DNA of 64,000 nucleotides from Acuticoccus sp. I52.16.1 (lineage in GTDB: Bacteria > Pseudomonadota > Alphaproteobacteria > Rhizobiales > Amorphaceae). The translations under genes and the position numbers were made by a program. A model generated the notes under the pieces. It did no database searches. It worked only from the letters and a program-made list of their open reading frames with translations, and had not been told where the DNA came from. Below, in pieces: positions 8,733-16,815 of this stretch. Location: assembly GCF_022865125.1 (NCBI RefSeq), contig NZ_CP094828.1, positions 4,023,219 through 4,087,218 of the forward strand, written 5' to 3'. Position 1 is the first letter of the stretch; the number at the start of each line of letters is the position of its first letter.

Positions 8733-8864
8733 CGCCACCGCCTTGCGGTTCGCTTCAGCCTGTGGTTTTCGGAGCGCATTCGCCCGCGGGCGGCCGGCTG
8801 CATCGCGGCGGCACCCACCGCCGCGCGGCCAGCTCCCCGGCGCACGCGCCTTTCAGGAACGGTC

Positions 8865-9428
8865 ATGAAGATCAACGGCAACGAAATCCGCCCCGGCAAC
8901 GTGCTGGAGCATCAGAACTCCCTCTGGGCTGCGGTGAAGGTGCAGCACGTCAAGCCGGGTAAGGGCGGCGCCTTCGCCCAGGTGGAGCTCAAGAACCTCA
9001 TCGACGGCCGCAAGCTCAACGAGCGCTTCCGCTCCGCCGACACGGTCGAGCGCGTGCGCCTCGAGCAGAAGGACTTCCAGTACCTCTACAGGCAGGGCGA
9101 GCAGCTGGTGTTCATGGACAACGACACCTACGAGCAGATGGAACTGGCCGAGGACTTCGTCGGCGAGCGCTCCGCCTTCCTCCAGGACGGCATGACCGTG
9201 ACCGTCGAGATCTGGGAAGAGAAGCCGATCGGCATCACCCTGCCGCAGCACGTCACGCTGGAGATCACCGAGGCCGACGCCGTGGTGAAGGGGCAGACCC
9301 AGTCTTCGTCCTACAAGCCGGCGATCCTGGAAAACGGCGTCAAGGTGATGGTTCCGCCGTTCATCGAAGCGGGCGAGAAGATCATCGTCGACACCGAAGA
9401 AATCGCCTACGTCCGCCGCGCGGATTGA
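8865..9428 (+). CDS. efp: Elongation factor P
   Basis: A 187-residue translation factor that relieves ribosome stalling at polyproline. The N-terminal KOW-like domain contains VKPGKGGAF, placing the modifiable lysine at K33, equivalent to E. coli K34. Two OB domains follow, with the conserved signature [24 protein letters not shown] near the C-terminus. The PGKG loop is the type served by EpmA-like lysylation in proteobacteria; no epmA or epmB lies in the window. It sits 132 bp downstream of an extraordinarily proline-rich gene, whose translation would plausibly depend on EF-P. Confidence 0.98.
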   Translation: MKINGNEIRPGNVLEHQNSLWAAVKVQHVKPGKGGAFAQVELKNLIDGRKLNERFRSADTVERVRLEQKDFQYLYRQGEQLVFMDNDTYEQMELAEDFVGERSAFLQDGMTVTVEIWEEKPIGITLPQHVTLEITEADAVVKGQTQSSSYKPAILENGVKVMVPPFIEAGEKIIVDTEEIAYVRRAD

Positions 9429-9614
9429 GGATCGCGCCGCCGCGCCGCCACGGGCGCGGCAGCGCCCCGCGGCGAGGTCGGCGCCGGCAGGGCTCCCTGC
9501 ATGCAATACTGCAATTGCGACGCCGCCGGCGAACTGACCATACGGAGGCGTGTTCTCCAACCTACGGGTGCACAATATCGACGTGTGTGCCGACGTCGTA
9601 GAGGGGAGAATGCC

Positions 9615-10574
9615 ATGGTGACCGTCGCGGGGACTTCGCTGTCCATGCAGGCAGCGTACATGTTCAAGCTCGCGAACGAGCGCAACGCCGCCATGGCCGC
9701 AGCCTCGGCGGGCGAGGCGGCGGCGGGCGCCACCTCCGCCGCCACGGCGCAGCTGGACCTGATGCTGGGCGATTCGGACGCGGCGCTGGCGGCCGTGCAC
9801 GAGGCGCAGACCTTCGCGTTCGAGACCGCGGAGCTCTACGAGCGGGGCGAGCTGGTCCTGCGCGCGGTGCGGGCGCAGCAGCGCGGCGTCCTGCGCCTCT
9901 TCGGCCTCGCCCTGCCGTTCGACGATTCTGTGTCGGACTATGTGCGCACCACCGAGGTCGAGGACAGCGGCGGCGCCACCGCGTCTCCCGCCCTCCCGTC
10001 GACCGGCGACGGATCGCTCGTCGACGTCGTCACCGACCTGGTGCCCGACGCCCTCGTCGCCTGGGCCGCGGGCGACGCCGCGCCCGACTTCACCGGCGCC
10101 AACCAGCTGGGCGGCCCGCTGACCTTCACCGCGTCGGCCCGGTTCGACGACCTGTCCGCCGGTGGCTGGCAGCGCATCTTCGACTTCGGCAACGGACCCT
10201 TTGCCGACAATATTCTGGTGACGCAGGAGGGGACGTCCAACAACCTCGTCTTCCACATCCACCAGGGCGGATCGCAATACGAGGTGCGCGCCGACAACGC
10301 GATCGTGGAGGGCGAGCGGGCGGTGTGGACCGCGCGTGTGGACGAGAGCGGCGCGATGTCGATCTTCAAGGACGGCAGGTTGCTGGCCGCCTCGCTCGGG
10401 TTGGCCGGGGCGCAGGTCGCCAGCGTCGACCGCAGCTCCAATCTCATCGGCGAATCCAATTGGGCGGGCGACACGGACCTGGTCGGCGCCGTCTATGGCC
10501 TCGAGGTCCACGGCGAGGCGCTCAGCAACGACGAGATCGAGGCGATGCTGGCGAACGGCGACCCCTGGGCCTGA
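9615..10574 (+). CDS. Hypothetical protein with C-terminal LamG/concanavalin-like domain
   Basis: A 319-residue protein starting at ATG 9615 with a GAGGGGAG ribosome-binding site. The N-terminal 100 residues are Ala-rich and helical without a classical signal peptide. The C-terminal half (about 150–315) shows the jelly-roll pattern of Laminin_G_3 domains: FTASARFDD, WQRIFDFGNG, NNLVFHIHQGG, WTARVDESGAMSIFKDGRLL and the closing GAVYGLEVHGEALSNDEIEAM. Such domains bind glycans or appear in surface proteins. It is followed by a strong terminator, so it is probably monocistronic. No specific function is inferred. Confidence 0.75.
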   Translation: MVTVAGTSLSMQAAYMFKLANERNAAMAAASAGEAAAGATSAATAQLDLMLGDSDAALAAVHEAQTFAFETAELYERGELVLRAVRAQQRGVLRLFGLALPFDDSVSDYVRTTEVEDSGGATASPALPSTGDGSLVDVVTDLVPDALVAWAAGDAAPDFTGANQLGGPLTFTASARFDDLSAGGWQRIFDFGNGPFADNILVTQEGTSNNLVFHIHQGGSQYEVRADNAIVEGERAVWTARVDESGAMSIFKDGRLLAASLGLAGAQVASVDRSSNLIGESNWAGDTDLVGAVYGLEVHGEALSNDEIEAMLANGDPWA

Positions 10575-10608
10575 CCGCCCGGCCACCTCGGCACGATATC
10601 GCACGGCG

Positions 10609-10636
10609 ACGGCGGCCCCCAGGGGCCGCCGTTTTG
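10609..10636 (+). terminator. Intrinsic terminator after the LamG-like gene
   Basis: A perfect stem (10609–10619 with 10622–10632, two-base centre) of GC-rich sequence is followed by a TTTT run. It lies 35 bp after the LamG-like stop codon. Confidence 0.82.
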
Positions 10637-11010
10637 CGTCGTGGGGGCGCCGGGGCGCGTCCTCCCGGTCGGAGGCGGCACGATTGCAGCCCAGTTTTGC
10701 AAAACGGCCGGTGGCTTAACAGCTTTCATCTCCACCCGCCGCGGACGTCGCGGCGTCGCGGTTCCACGTGGCGCCGGATGCCGGCCGCGACCGGGCCGGC
10801 ATCGATCCGGGTTCAAAAAGGGGCTTCCCTGGGGCCGTTTCGGCGTTATGGATGGGGGCTGGCGGGCGCTCCGGCCGCGTCGCGACGCAACGGCCGCGCC
10901 CACGCGTCACCCAACCCGACCATGGCCGGGGCCTCGCCGCGCGCTGCTATTCGTGGCAGGTCATCGGGGACCCGCCGTGCAGGTCGCACGAGACGAACGA
11001 CAAGGACACC
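10637..11010. other. Intergenic region without a convincing gene
   Basis: This 374-bp gap before the SuhB-like gene shows only short shadow frames. It contains a perfect 12-bp palindrome, GTTTTGCAAAAC (10694–10705), followed by a relatively AT-rich stretch that could belong to a promoter or operator. No RNA gene was recognised. Confidence 0.6.
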
Positions 11011-11823
11011 ATGGCCCGTTCCGCGCTGCTCAACGTAATGGTCGCCGCCGCCGAGAAGGCCGGACGATCACTCGCCCGTGACTTCGGCGAGGTCGAAAAC
11101 CTCCAGGTCTCGCGCAAGGGCCCGGCGGACTTCGTCTCCAAGGCCGACATGCGTGCCGAGGAGATCGTCTATCGCGAGCTGTCCAAGGCGCGCCCCAGCT
11201 ACGGCTTCCTGGGCGAGGAGGGGACCAGCGAGCAGGGCGACGGGCATCACCGCTGGATCGTCGACCCGCTCGACGGCACCACCAATTTCCTGCACGGCGT
11301 GCCGATCTTCGCCGTCTCCATCGCGCTGGAGCGGCAGGGCGAGCTGGTCGCCGGCGTCGTCTACAATCCGGTGATGGACGAGCTGTACGTCGCCGAGAAG
11401 GGCAACGGCGCCTTCATGAACGACCGGCGTCTGCGCGTCTCCGCCCGGTCCGACCTCGCCGACTGCCTGATCGGCACCGGGCTGCCCTTCATGGGCCACG
11501 GCAACCAGGTGCGCACACTGTCGGAGCTGCAACAGCTGTTCGGCCGCGTCGCCGGGATCCGCCGGCCGGGTGCGGCCGCGCTCGACCTGGCGTGGACCGC
11601 GGCCGGCCGCTACGACGGCTTCTGGGAGCACGACCTGAAGCCGTGGGACATGGCCGCCGGCATCGTCCTGGTGCGCGAGGCGGGCGGCTTCGTGACCGAC
11701 GCGTCGGGCGGGACGAAGTACTTCGAATCGGCGTCGATCGTGGCGGGCAACGAATCGGTGCACCGCTCGCTGTTGAAGATGGTCGCGGACGCCGGACCGG
11801 CCAAAGTGGGCCCCCGCTCATAG
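11011..11823 (+). CDS. suhB: Inositol monophosphatase family protein (SuhB-like)
   Basis: A 270-residue Mg2+-dependent phosphatase of the FIG superfamily. Metal-binding motifs are visible: the Glu pair in FLGEEGT, the WIVDPLDGTTNFLHG signature, and the downstream WDMAAGIVLVREAGG. It hydrolyses inositol phosphates or related sugar phosphates in vitro; SuhB homologues also act in rRNA transcription complexes. ATG 11011 gives the family N-terminus MARSALLNVMV, and the upstream in-frame extension is not conserved-looking. The MotA-like/OmpA-like pair follows on the same strand. Confidence 0.9.
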   Translation: MARSALLNVMVAAAEKAGRSLARDFGEVENLQVSRKGPADFVSKADMRAEEIVYRELSKARPSYGFLGEEGTSEQGDGHHRWIVDPLDGTTNFLHGVPIFAVSIALERQGELVAGVVYNPVMDELYVAEKGNGAFMNDRRLRVSARSDLADCLIGTGLPFMGHGNQVRTLSELQQLFGRVAGIRRPGAAALDLAWTAAGRYDGFWEHDLKPWDMAAGIVLVREAGGFVTDASGGTKYFESASIVAGNESVHRSLLKMVADAGPAKVGPRS

Positions 11824-11931
11824 CGGGTTCAGCTTCGGTCGCCATTAAAGTGTTGAGGGCCGCCGCTGGAGCATTCACCGGCGGCTCGCGATGTTTTGAG
11901 ATCGCCTCAAAGTCGGCTACAGCGAGGCCCT

Positions 11932-12927
11932 ATGGCGCGCAAGAAAGACCCTTATAAGCTCTCGAGCCCACAGGTCTATCTGTGGCGCATGTCGCTGTTC
12001 GTCATCTTGTGCGCGTTCCTGCTCTTCATCCAGTTCGAGACGGTCGCCGACTCGTTCATGGCGAACCCGGTGCTCAACGGGCTCATCATCGCCGTCGGCG
12101 TGTTCGGCATCGTGCTGGCGGTGCTGATGGTGATGCGCCTCTTCCGCGAGATCGCCTGGGTGAACCGGTTCCGCACCGGCATGCCGGCCGGGCGCCGGCC
12201 GCCGCTGCTGCTGGCGCCGATGGCCACGCTCCTGCGCGACGGTGTGGACGAGACGGTGATGAGCGCGGTCACCATGCGCGCCATGCTCGACACCATCGGC
12301 ACCCGGCTCGACGAGAAGCGCGATATCCTGCGCTACCTCATCGGCCTCCTGGTCTTCCTCGGCCTGCTGGGCACCTTCTACGGCCTGTTGCAGACGGTGG
12401 GGTCGGTGGGGGCGACGATCCAGTCGCTGGACGTGTCGTCGGGCGACTCGTCGCTGGTCTTCCAGAACCTCAAGTCGGGGCTGGAGGCGCCGCTTGTGGG
12501 CATGGGCACGGCGTTCTCGTCCTCGCTCTTCGGTCTGACGGGCTCGCTCATCGTCGGCTTCCTGGACCTGCAGGCCGGCCAGGCGCAGAACCGCTTCTAC
12601 ACCGAGCTGGAGGACTGGCTCTCCACGCTGACAGACATCGTCGACGACGTCGAGGCGTCGGGCGTGTCGCAGGTGGCGCTGGACCTGCAACGGGCGGTGG
12701 AGCGGCTGTCCGAGGTGCTGGCCACCGCCCAGGGCGGCGGCACCGACCGGCAGACCGCCAAGGCGCTGGGATCCCTCGCGGAAGGCATCCAGGCCATCGT
12801 CAAGAACACGCGGCGCGAGCAGAAGGTCCTGATCGACTGGGCCGAGGCGCAGGGCGCGCAGAACGAACGGATCGAGGAGCTGCTGGTGCGCCTCAACCGC
12901 GCGCTGGAAGCCGACGAGCGCGCGTGA
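11932..12927 (+). CDS. MotA/TolQ/ExbB-like proton-channel family membrane protein
   Basis: A 331-residue inner-membrane protein. Four hydrophobic segments are evident (about 20–36, 49–68, 133–152 and 188–212), with a cytosolic loop between the second and third pairs, as in MotA/ExbB proteins. The third segment contains LGLLGTFYGLL and the fourth region GMGTAFSSSLFGL, both recurrent in this family. The C-terminal 100 residues are helical and probably cytoplasmic. The OmpA-like partner begins 43 bp downstream, and together they would form an ion-driven stator-like complex. No flagellar, Tol or TonB genes are nearby, so the driven process is unknown. Confidence 0.85.
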   Translation: MARKKDPYKLSSPQVYLWRMSLFVILCAFLLFIQFETVADSFMANPVLNGLIIAVGVFGIVLAVLMVMRLFREIAWVNRFRTGMPAGRRPPLLLAPMATLLRDGVDETVMSAVTMRAMLDTIGTRLDEKRDILRYLIGLLVFLGLLGTFYGLLQTVGSVGATIQSLDVSSGDSSLVFQNLKSGLEAPLVGMGTAFSSSLFGLTGSLIVGFLDLQAGQAQNRFYTELEDWLSTLTDIVDDVEASGVSQVALDLQRAVERLSEVLATAQGGGTDRQTAKALGSLAEGIQAIVKNTRREQKVLIDWAEAQGAQNERIEELLVRLNRALEADERA

Positions 12928-12970
12928 CCGCCCCGCGCGCGCTGCGATCGACCACTGAACGGGGGCCCCG

Positions 12971-13996
12971 ATGCCGCTAGTCCAACGCCGCCGCGAGGTC
13001 CGGGCCGACTACTGGCCCGGCTTCGTCGACGCGATGGCGACGCTTCTGCTCGTCATCATCTTCCTGTTGTCACTGTTCATGCTGTCGCAGTTCTTCCTGT
13101 CGCAGGAGCTGTCCGGCCGCGAGACGGCGTTGCAGCGCCTCAACGCGCAGATCGCCGAGCTGTCCGACCTGCTGGCGCTGGAGCGGGCCGGCAACACCGA
13201 GCAGGCGGACGAGGTGTCGGCGATGACCGCCAGCCTCAACGCGCTGAAGCAGCAGCGCAACCAGCTCCAGGGCATCATCGCCGGCGGTGACGAGGCGGAC
13301 GCCGCCGCCACCGCCGAAACCGCCGCGCTGCGTCGGCAGTTGGAGGAGGAGCAGGCGCTGGGGGCGGACGCGCTGTCGCGGGTGGCGCTCCTCAATCAGC
13401 AGCTGCGCGGCCTGCGCCAGCAGATCGCGGCTCTGGAGGAGGCGCTCGAGGCGTCCGAATCCAAGGGGGAGGAGAGTCAGACGCGCCTCGCCGACCTCGG
13501 CCGGCGGCTCAACGTGGCGCTCGCCGAGCGGGTGCAGATCCTCAACCGCTTCCGATCCGACTTCTTCGGCCGGCTGCGCGAGATCCTCGCCGAACGGTCC
13601 GGCATCGAGATCGTCGGCGACCGCTTCGTCTTCCAGTCGGAGGTGCTCTTCCCGTCCGGCTCCGACGCGCTGAACGACGCCGGCCGCCAGGAGATGGCGA
13701 CCCTGGCGCGCGAACTGATTGACCTCGACTCCGAGATCCCGGACGACATCGACTGGGTGCTGCGCGTCGACGGGCACACGGACTCGCGCCCGATCTCCGG
13801 CGGCCGCTTCTCGTCCAACTGGGACCTGTCGGCCGCGCGCGCGATCTCGGTGGTGCAGTATCTGATCGAGGAAGGCGTGCCGCCCAACCGCCTGGTCGCG
13901 GCGGGCTTCGGCGAGTTCAACCCCCTCGTCCCCGACGACACCCCCGACGCCTACGAGCGCAACCGCCGTATCGAACTGAAGCTGACCGAGCGCTGA
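12971..13996 (+). CDS. MotB/OmpA-like peptidoglycan-binding membrane protein
   Basis: A 341-residue partner of the preceding MotA-like protein. It has one N-terminal membrane helix (about 21–43), preceded by FVDAMATLLL, whose Asp (residue 20) is placed like the proton-binding Asp of MotB. A long Gln/Leu/Glu/Ala-rich coiled coil follows (about 45–185). The C-terminal OmpA domain (about 205–341) includes VDGHTDSRP, NWDLSAARA and NRRIELKL, the peptidoglycan-binding signature. The long coiled coil would span much of the periplasm. It is widely paired with the MotA-like protein in Hyphomicrobiales. Confidence 0.87.
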   Translation: MPLVQRRREVRADYWPGFVDAMATLLLVIIFLLSLFMLSQFFLSQELSGRETALQRLNAQIAELSDLLALERAGNTEQADEVSAMTASLNALKQQRNQLQGIIAGGDEADAAATAETAALRRQLEEEQALGADALSRVALLNQQLRGLRQQIAALEEALEASESKGEESQTRLADLGRRLNVALAERVQILNRFRSDFFGRLREILAERSGIEIVGDRFVFQSEVLFPSGSDALNDAGRQEMATLARELIDLDSEIPDDIDWVLRVDGHTDSRPISGGRFSSNWDLSAARAISVVQYLIEEGVPPNRLVAAGFGEFNPLVPDDTPDAYERNRRIELKLTER

Positions 13997-14003
13997 CCGG
14001 CCG

Positions 14004-14339
14004 TCAGTGGCCGCCGACCTTGGAGAAGGCGTTGATGACGACGACGCCGGCGAGGATCAGGCCGATGCCGCACAGGGCGGGCGTATCGAGACCCTGGCCG
14101 AACCAGATCCAGGCGATCATCGAGATCAGCACGATGCCGCAGCCCGACCAGATCGCATAGACGATCCCCGTCGGCAGATCGCGCATCGTCACCGACAGGC
14201 AGGCGAAGCAGATGATGTAGCCGACCACCGTGATCGCGGTCGGCAGCGCGCGCGTCAGGTTGTGCGAACGCGACAGGGCGAGCGTCGCGATCACTTCGGC
14301 GACGATGGCGAGGCTGAGGAAGGCATAGGCTTTGAACAC
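14004..14339 (-). CDS. Small multidrug resistance (SMR) efflux protein, EmrE-like
   Basis: A 111-residue protein with four membrane helices. The conserved substrate/proton-coupling glutamate (E15) lies in LAIVAEVIATLAL, and the segment PTGIVYAIWSGCGIVLIS matches EmrE/QacE very closely, as does the C-terminal GVVVINAFSK. It exports lipophilic cations by proton antiport as a dual-topology dimer. The EmrE-type motif argues against a guanidinium-specific Gdx. It lies 62 bp downstream of the ABC exporter on the same strand, and no riboswitch is evident between them. It converges with the OmpA-like gene. Confidence 0.92.
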   Translation of the reverse strand: MFKAYAFLSLAIVAEVIATLALSRSHNLTRALPTAITVVGYIICFACLSVTMRDLPTGIVYAIWSGCGIVLISMIAWIWFGQGLDTPALCGIGLILAGVVVINAFSKVGGH

Positions 14340-14401
14340 GCCGTGGTCGTGCGCCGTCGGCGGGGCGGCGTCAATCCATGGCGCGCGCGGCTGGCATGCG
14401 C

Positions 14402-16213
14402 CTACAGCGCCGGGGCGGGCGCGGCGTCGAACTGCAACTTGGCGAGGCGCTGGTAGACACCGTCGCGCGCCGACAGCTCGGCATGGGTGCCGCTGTCGAC
14501 GATGCGGCCGTCATCCATGACGAGGATCGTGTCCGCCTTGACCACGGTGGCGAGCCGGTGAGCGATCACCAATGTGGTGCGATCGGCCATCAGCGTGTCG
14601 AGCGCGGCGTGGATGTGGGCCTCGCTCTCGGCGTCGAGGCTGGAGGTCGCCTCGTCGAGCAGGAGGATCGGGGCATCCTTCAGGATCGCGCGGGCGATGG
14701 CGATGCGCTGCCGCTGGCCGCCGGAGAGGGTGATGCCGCGCTCGCCGACCACGGTGTCGTACCCCTCGGGAAGGGCGGCGACGAAGCGGTCGACGTAGGC
14801 GGCCTCGGCGGCTTGGCGCACCTCGGCGTCGCCGGCGTCGGGCCGGCCGAGGCGGATGTTGTCGGCGATGGAGGCGGCGAGGATCGTGGTGTCCTGCGGC
14901 ACCAGCGCGATCCGCTGCCGCAGCGCGGTGAGGTCCACCTCGCGCACGTCCAGCCCGTCGACCCGCACCGCGCCGGCGGTGACGTCGTAGGAGCGGCCGA
15001 TGAGCTGGAAGATGGTGGTCTTGCCGGCGCCCGACGGGCCGACCAGCGCCACCGTGCGGCCCGGCTCCACGGTGAAGTCCACCGCCTTCAGAACCTTGCG
15101 GCTCGGCTCCGTCGGGTAGGCCAGGGAGACCGCCTCGAAGCCGACGCTGCCGCGGGCGGGTTCGGGCAGCGGCACCGGGCGCGCGGGAGAGGCGACGTCC
15201 GGCTCCTCGGCGGCGAGGGCGGCGAGGCGCTCGGCGGCACCGGCAGTCTGCGCGATGTCGCCCCAGACCTGGCTCAGCTCGCTGAGGGCACCGGCGGCGA
15301 ACAGCGCGTAGAGCACGAACTGGCCCAGTGCGCCGGCCGTCAGCGTGCCCCGCAGGACCTCCTGCGCCCCCATCCACAGGACGCCGACGATCGCCGAGAA
15401 GACGATGAAGATCACCACGGCCGTCAGTGCGGCGCGGGCGGCGGTGGCGCTGCGGGCGGCGGCGAAGGCGTCCATCGCGCCCGCGCGGTAGCGGTGGGTG
15501 GCGCGGGGCTCGGCGCCGAAGGATTGCAGCATGCGCACCGCGCCGATCGCCTCCGTGGCGTAGGCGGAGATGGCGGCGAGGCGGTCCTGCGCGGCGCGGG
15601 ACTTGCGCCGTACCCTCCGGCCGACCGCCACCAGCGGCAGCACCAGGATGGGGATCGCCGCCAGCGCCGTGCCGGACAGGGTCGGGCTAGTCGCCGCCAT
15701 CATGCCCATCGCGCCGACGAACATCAGCAGATTGCGCAGCGCGACCGACGCCGTCGAGCCGACCGCGGCTTTGATCTGCGTGGTATCGGCGGTCAGGCGC
15801 GAGACGATCTCGCCCGACAGGGTGCGGTCGAAATAACCCGGCGACAGCGTCATGACGCGGGCGAAAACGTCGGACCGGACGTCGGCGACGACGCGCTCGC
15901 CGAGCGTGGTGACGAGGTAGAGCCGCGAGGCGGACGCCACCGCGAGGCAGCCCGCGACGACGACCAGCATGGCGAAATAGGTGTCGATGAAGCCGGCGTT
16001 CTCGGGACCGAAGCCGTGGTCGATCATGCGCCGCACGGCCATCGGCACGGCGAGCGTGGCGCCGGTGGCGGCCAGCATCGCGACGAACGCCGCGGCGAGG
16101 CGCGCCTTGTAGCGCAGGGCATAGGGCCACAGGAACCGGAGCGGTGCGAGGCGCACGCGTTTCGTTTCGGAGGCGGGGCTGGGGGAGGCCGACGACGGCG
16201 CGCGCGACTGCAT
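14402..16213 (-). CDS. ABC exporter, fused permease and ATPase (MsbA/LmrA type)
   Basis: A 603-residue half-transporter. The N-terminal membrane domain (about 25–325) has six helices and the coupling motif SRLTADTTQIKAAVG. The nucleotide-binding domain contains Walker A GPSGAGKTT (392–400), Q-loop VPQDTT, signature LSGGQRQ (496–502), Walker B ILLLDE (516–521) and the H-loop IAHRL. It would function as a homodimer exporting a lipid or hydrophobic substrate; specificity is not readable. A Ser/Pro-rich N-terminal tail precedes the first helix. It diverges from rpmE across about 200 bp. Confidence 0.94.
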   Translation of the reverse strand: MQSRAPSSASPSPASETKRVRLAPLRFLWPYALRYKARLAAAFVAMLAATGATLAVPMAVRRMIDHGFGPENAGFIDTYFAMLVVVAGCLAVASASRLYLVTTLGERVVADVRSDVFARVMTLSPGYFDRTLSGEIVSRLTADTTQIKAAVGSTASVALRNLLMFVGAMGMMAATSPTLSGTALAAIPILVLPLVAVGRRVRRKSRAAQDRLAAISAYATEAIGAVRMLQSFGAEPRATHRYRAGAMDAFAAARSATAARAALTAVVIFIVFSAIVGVLWMGAQEVLRGTLTAGALGQFVLYALFAAGALSELSQVWGDIAQTAGAAERLAALAAEEPDVASPARPVPLPEPARGSVGFEAVSLAYPTEPSRKVLKAVDFTVEPGRTVALVGPSGAGKTTIFQLIGRSYDVTAGAVRVDGLDVREVDLTALRQRIALVPQDTTILAASIADNIRLGRPDAGDAEVRQAAEAAYVDRFVAALPEGYDTVVGERGITLSGGQRQRIAIARAILKDAPILLLDEATSSLDAESEAHIHAALDTLMADRTTLVIAHRLATVVKADTILVMDDGRIVDSGTHAELSARDGVYQRLAKLQFDAAPAPAL

Positions 16214-16415
16214 GACGTTTCAGAACCGTTTGAAGCCGATGAAGTCAATGCGGTTTGAGCGCTTATAAGGTGGCGCGAAACCCGTTTGACGGCTTGCATG
16301 GTGGCGGCCGAACGGTTAGATGCATCCGGATTCCCGGGATCGGCAGTGTGGACGGCGGCGCGGCGGTTTTGACGCGTCCCAGCCTGCGTCCCGCTGCAAC
16401 CTGATGAGGCGAGCG

Positions 16416-16640
16416 ATGAAAAAGGATCTTCACCCGGACTATCACGCGGTCACCGTCGTGATGACGGATGGCAGCGAGTATGTCACCCGCTCCTGCGCGG
16501 GCAGCACCGGCGACCGTATCGCGCTGGACATCGACCCCCGCACGCACCCGGCGTGGACCGGTGGTCAGCAGACCCTGCTCGACCGTGGCGGCCGCATCTC
16601 CCGCTTCAAGAACAAGTTCAAGGGCATCCCGGGCGCGTAA
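16416..16640 (+). CDS. rpmE: 50S ribosomal protein L31
   Basis: A 74-residue large-subunit protein starting [12 protein letters not shown], with the conserved TRSC segment, the [12 protein letters not shown] stretch and the C-terminal [13 protein letters not shown]. Only one cysteine remains (SCAG), so this is the zinc-free form; the CxxC pairs of zinc-binding L31 are missing. ATG 16416 with an upstream purine stretch gives the family N-terminus; the longer in-frame reading is not supported. It is followed immediately by a strong GC hairpin. Confidence 0.96.
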   Translation: MKKDLHPDYHAVTVVMTDGSEYVTRSCAGSTGDRIALDIDPRTHPAWTGGQQTLLDRGGRISRFKNKFKGIPGA

Positions 16641-16648
16641 GCGCGGAC

Positions 16649-16670
16649 GCGGGGCGGATCGCCGCCCCGC
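16649..16670 (+). terminator. Probable terminator hairpin after rpmE
   Basis: A perfect 9-bp stem GCGGGGCGG/CCGCCCCGC closes the tetraloop ATCG eight bases after the rpmE stop codon. There is no T run, so it may act with Rho or protect the 3' end. Confidence 0.55.
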
Positions 16671-16815
16671 TCGGCCCCGCCTCGCGGGTTGACGCCCGAC
16701 GCCGCGCCGGCTGCCGCCGGAGTGCGGCCCTCCCTCGTCGTCCACGCGCGTCGTCGCGCCGCGGGCGGCCGTCGCCGCTTGTCGGGCGGTCGCCGAGCCG
16801 CGCGTCGCGCCGGCC

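Noticed and set aside
11932-13996. Zorya-type anti-phage defence (ZorA/ZorB-like pair)
   Set aside because: MotA-like and OmpA-like proteins are present, but no ZorC, ZorD or ZorE nuclease/helicase gene adjoins, and the setting is conserved housekeeping genes.
14340-14401. Guanidine riboswitch upstream of the SMR pump
   Set aside because: Only 62 bp lie between the ABC exporter and the pump, without the conserved riboswitch elements, and the pump has EmrE rather than Gdx character.
14378-16258. 626-codon plus-strand frame opposite the ABC exporter
   Set aside because: It is the antisense shadow of a gene with full Walker A, signature and Walker B motifs.
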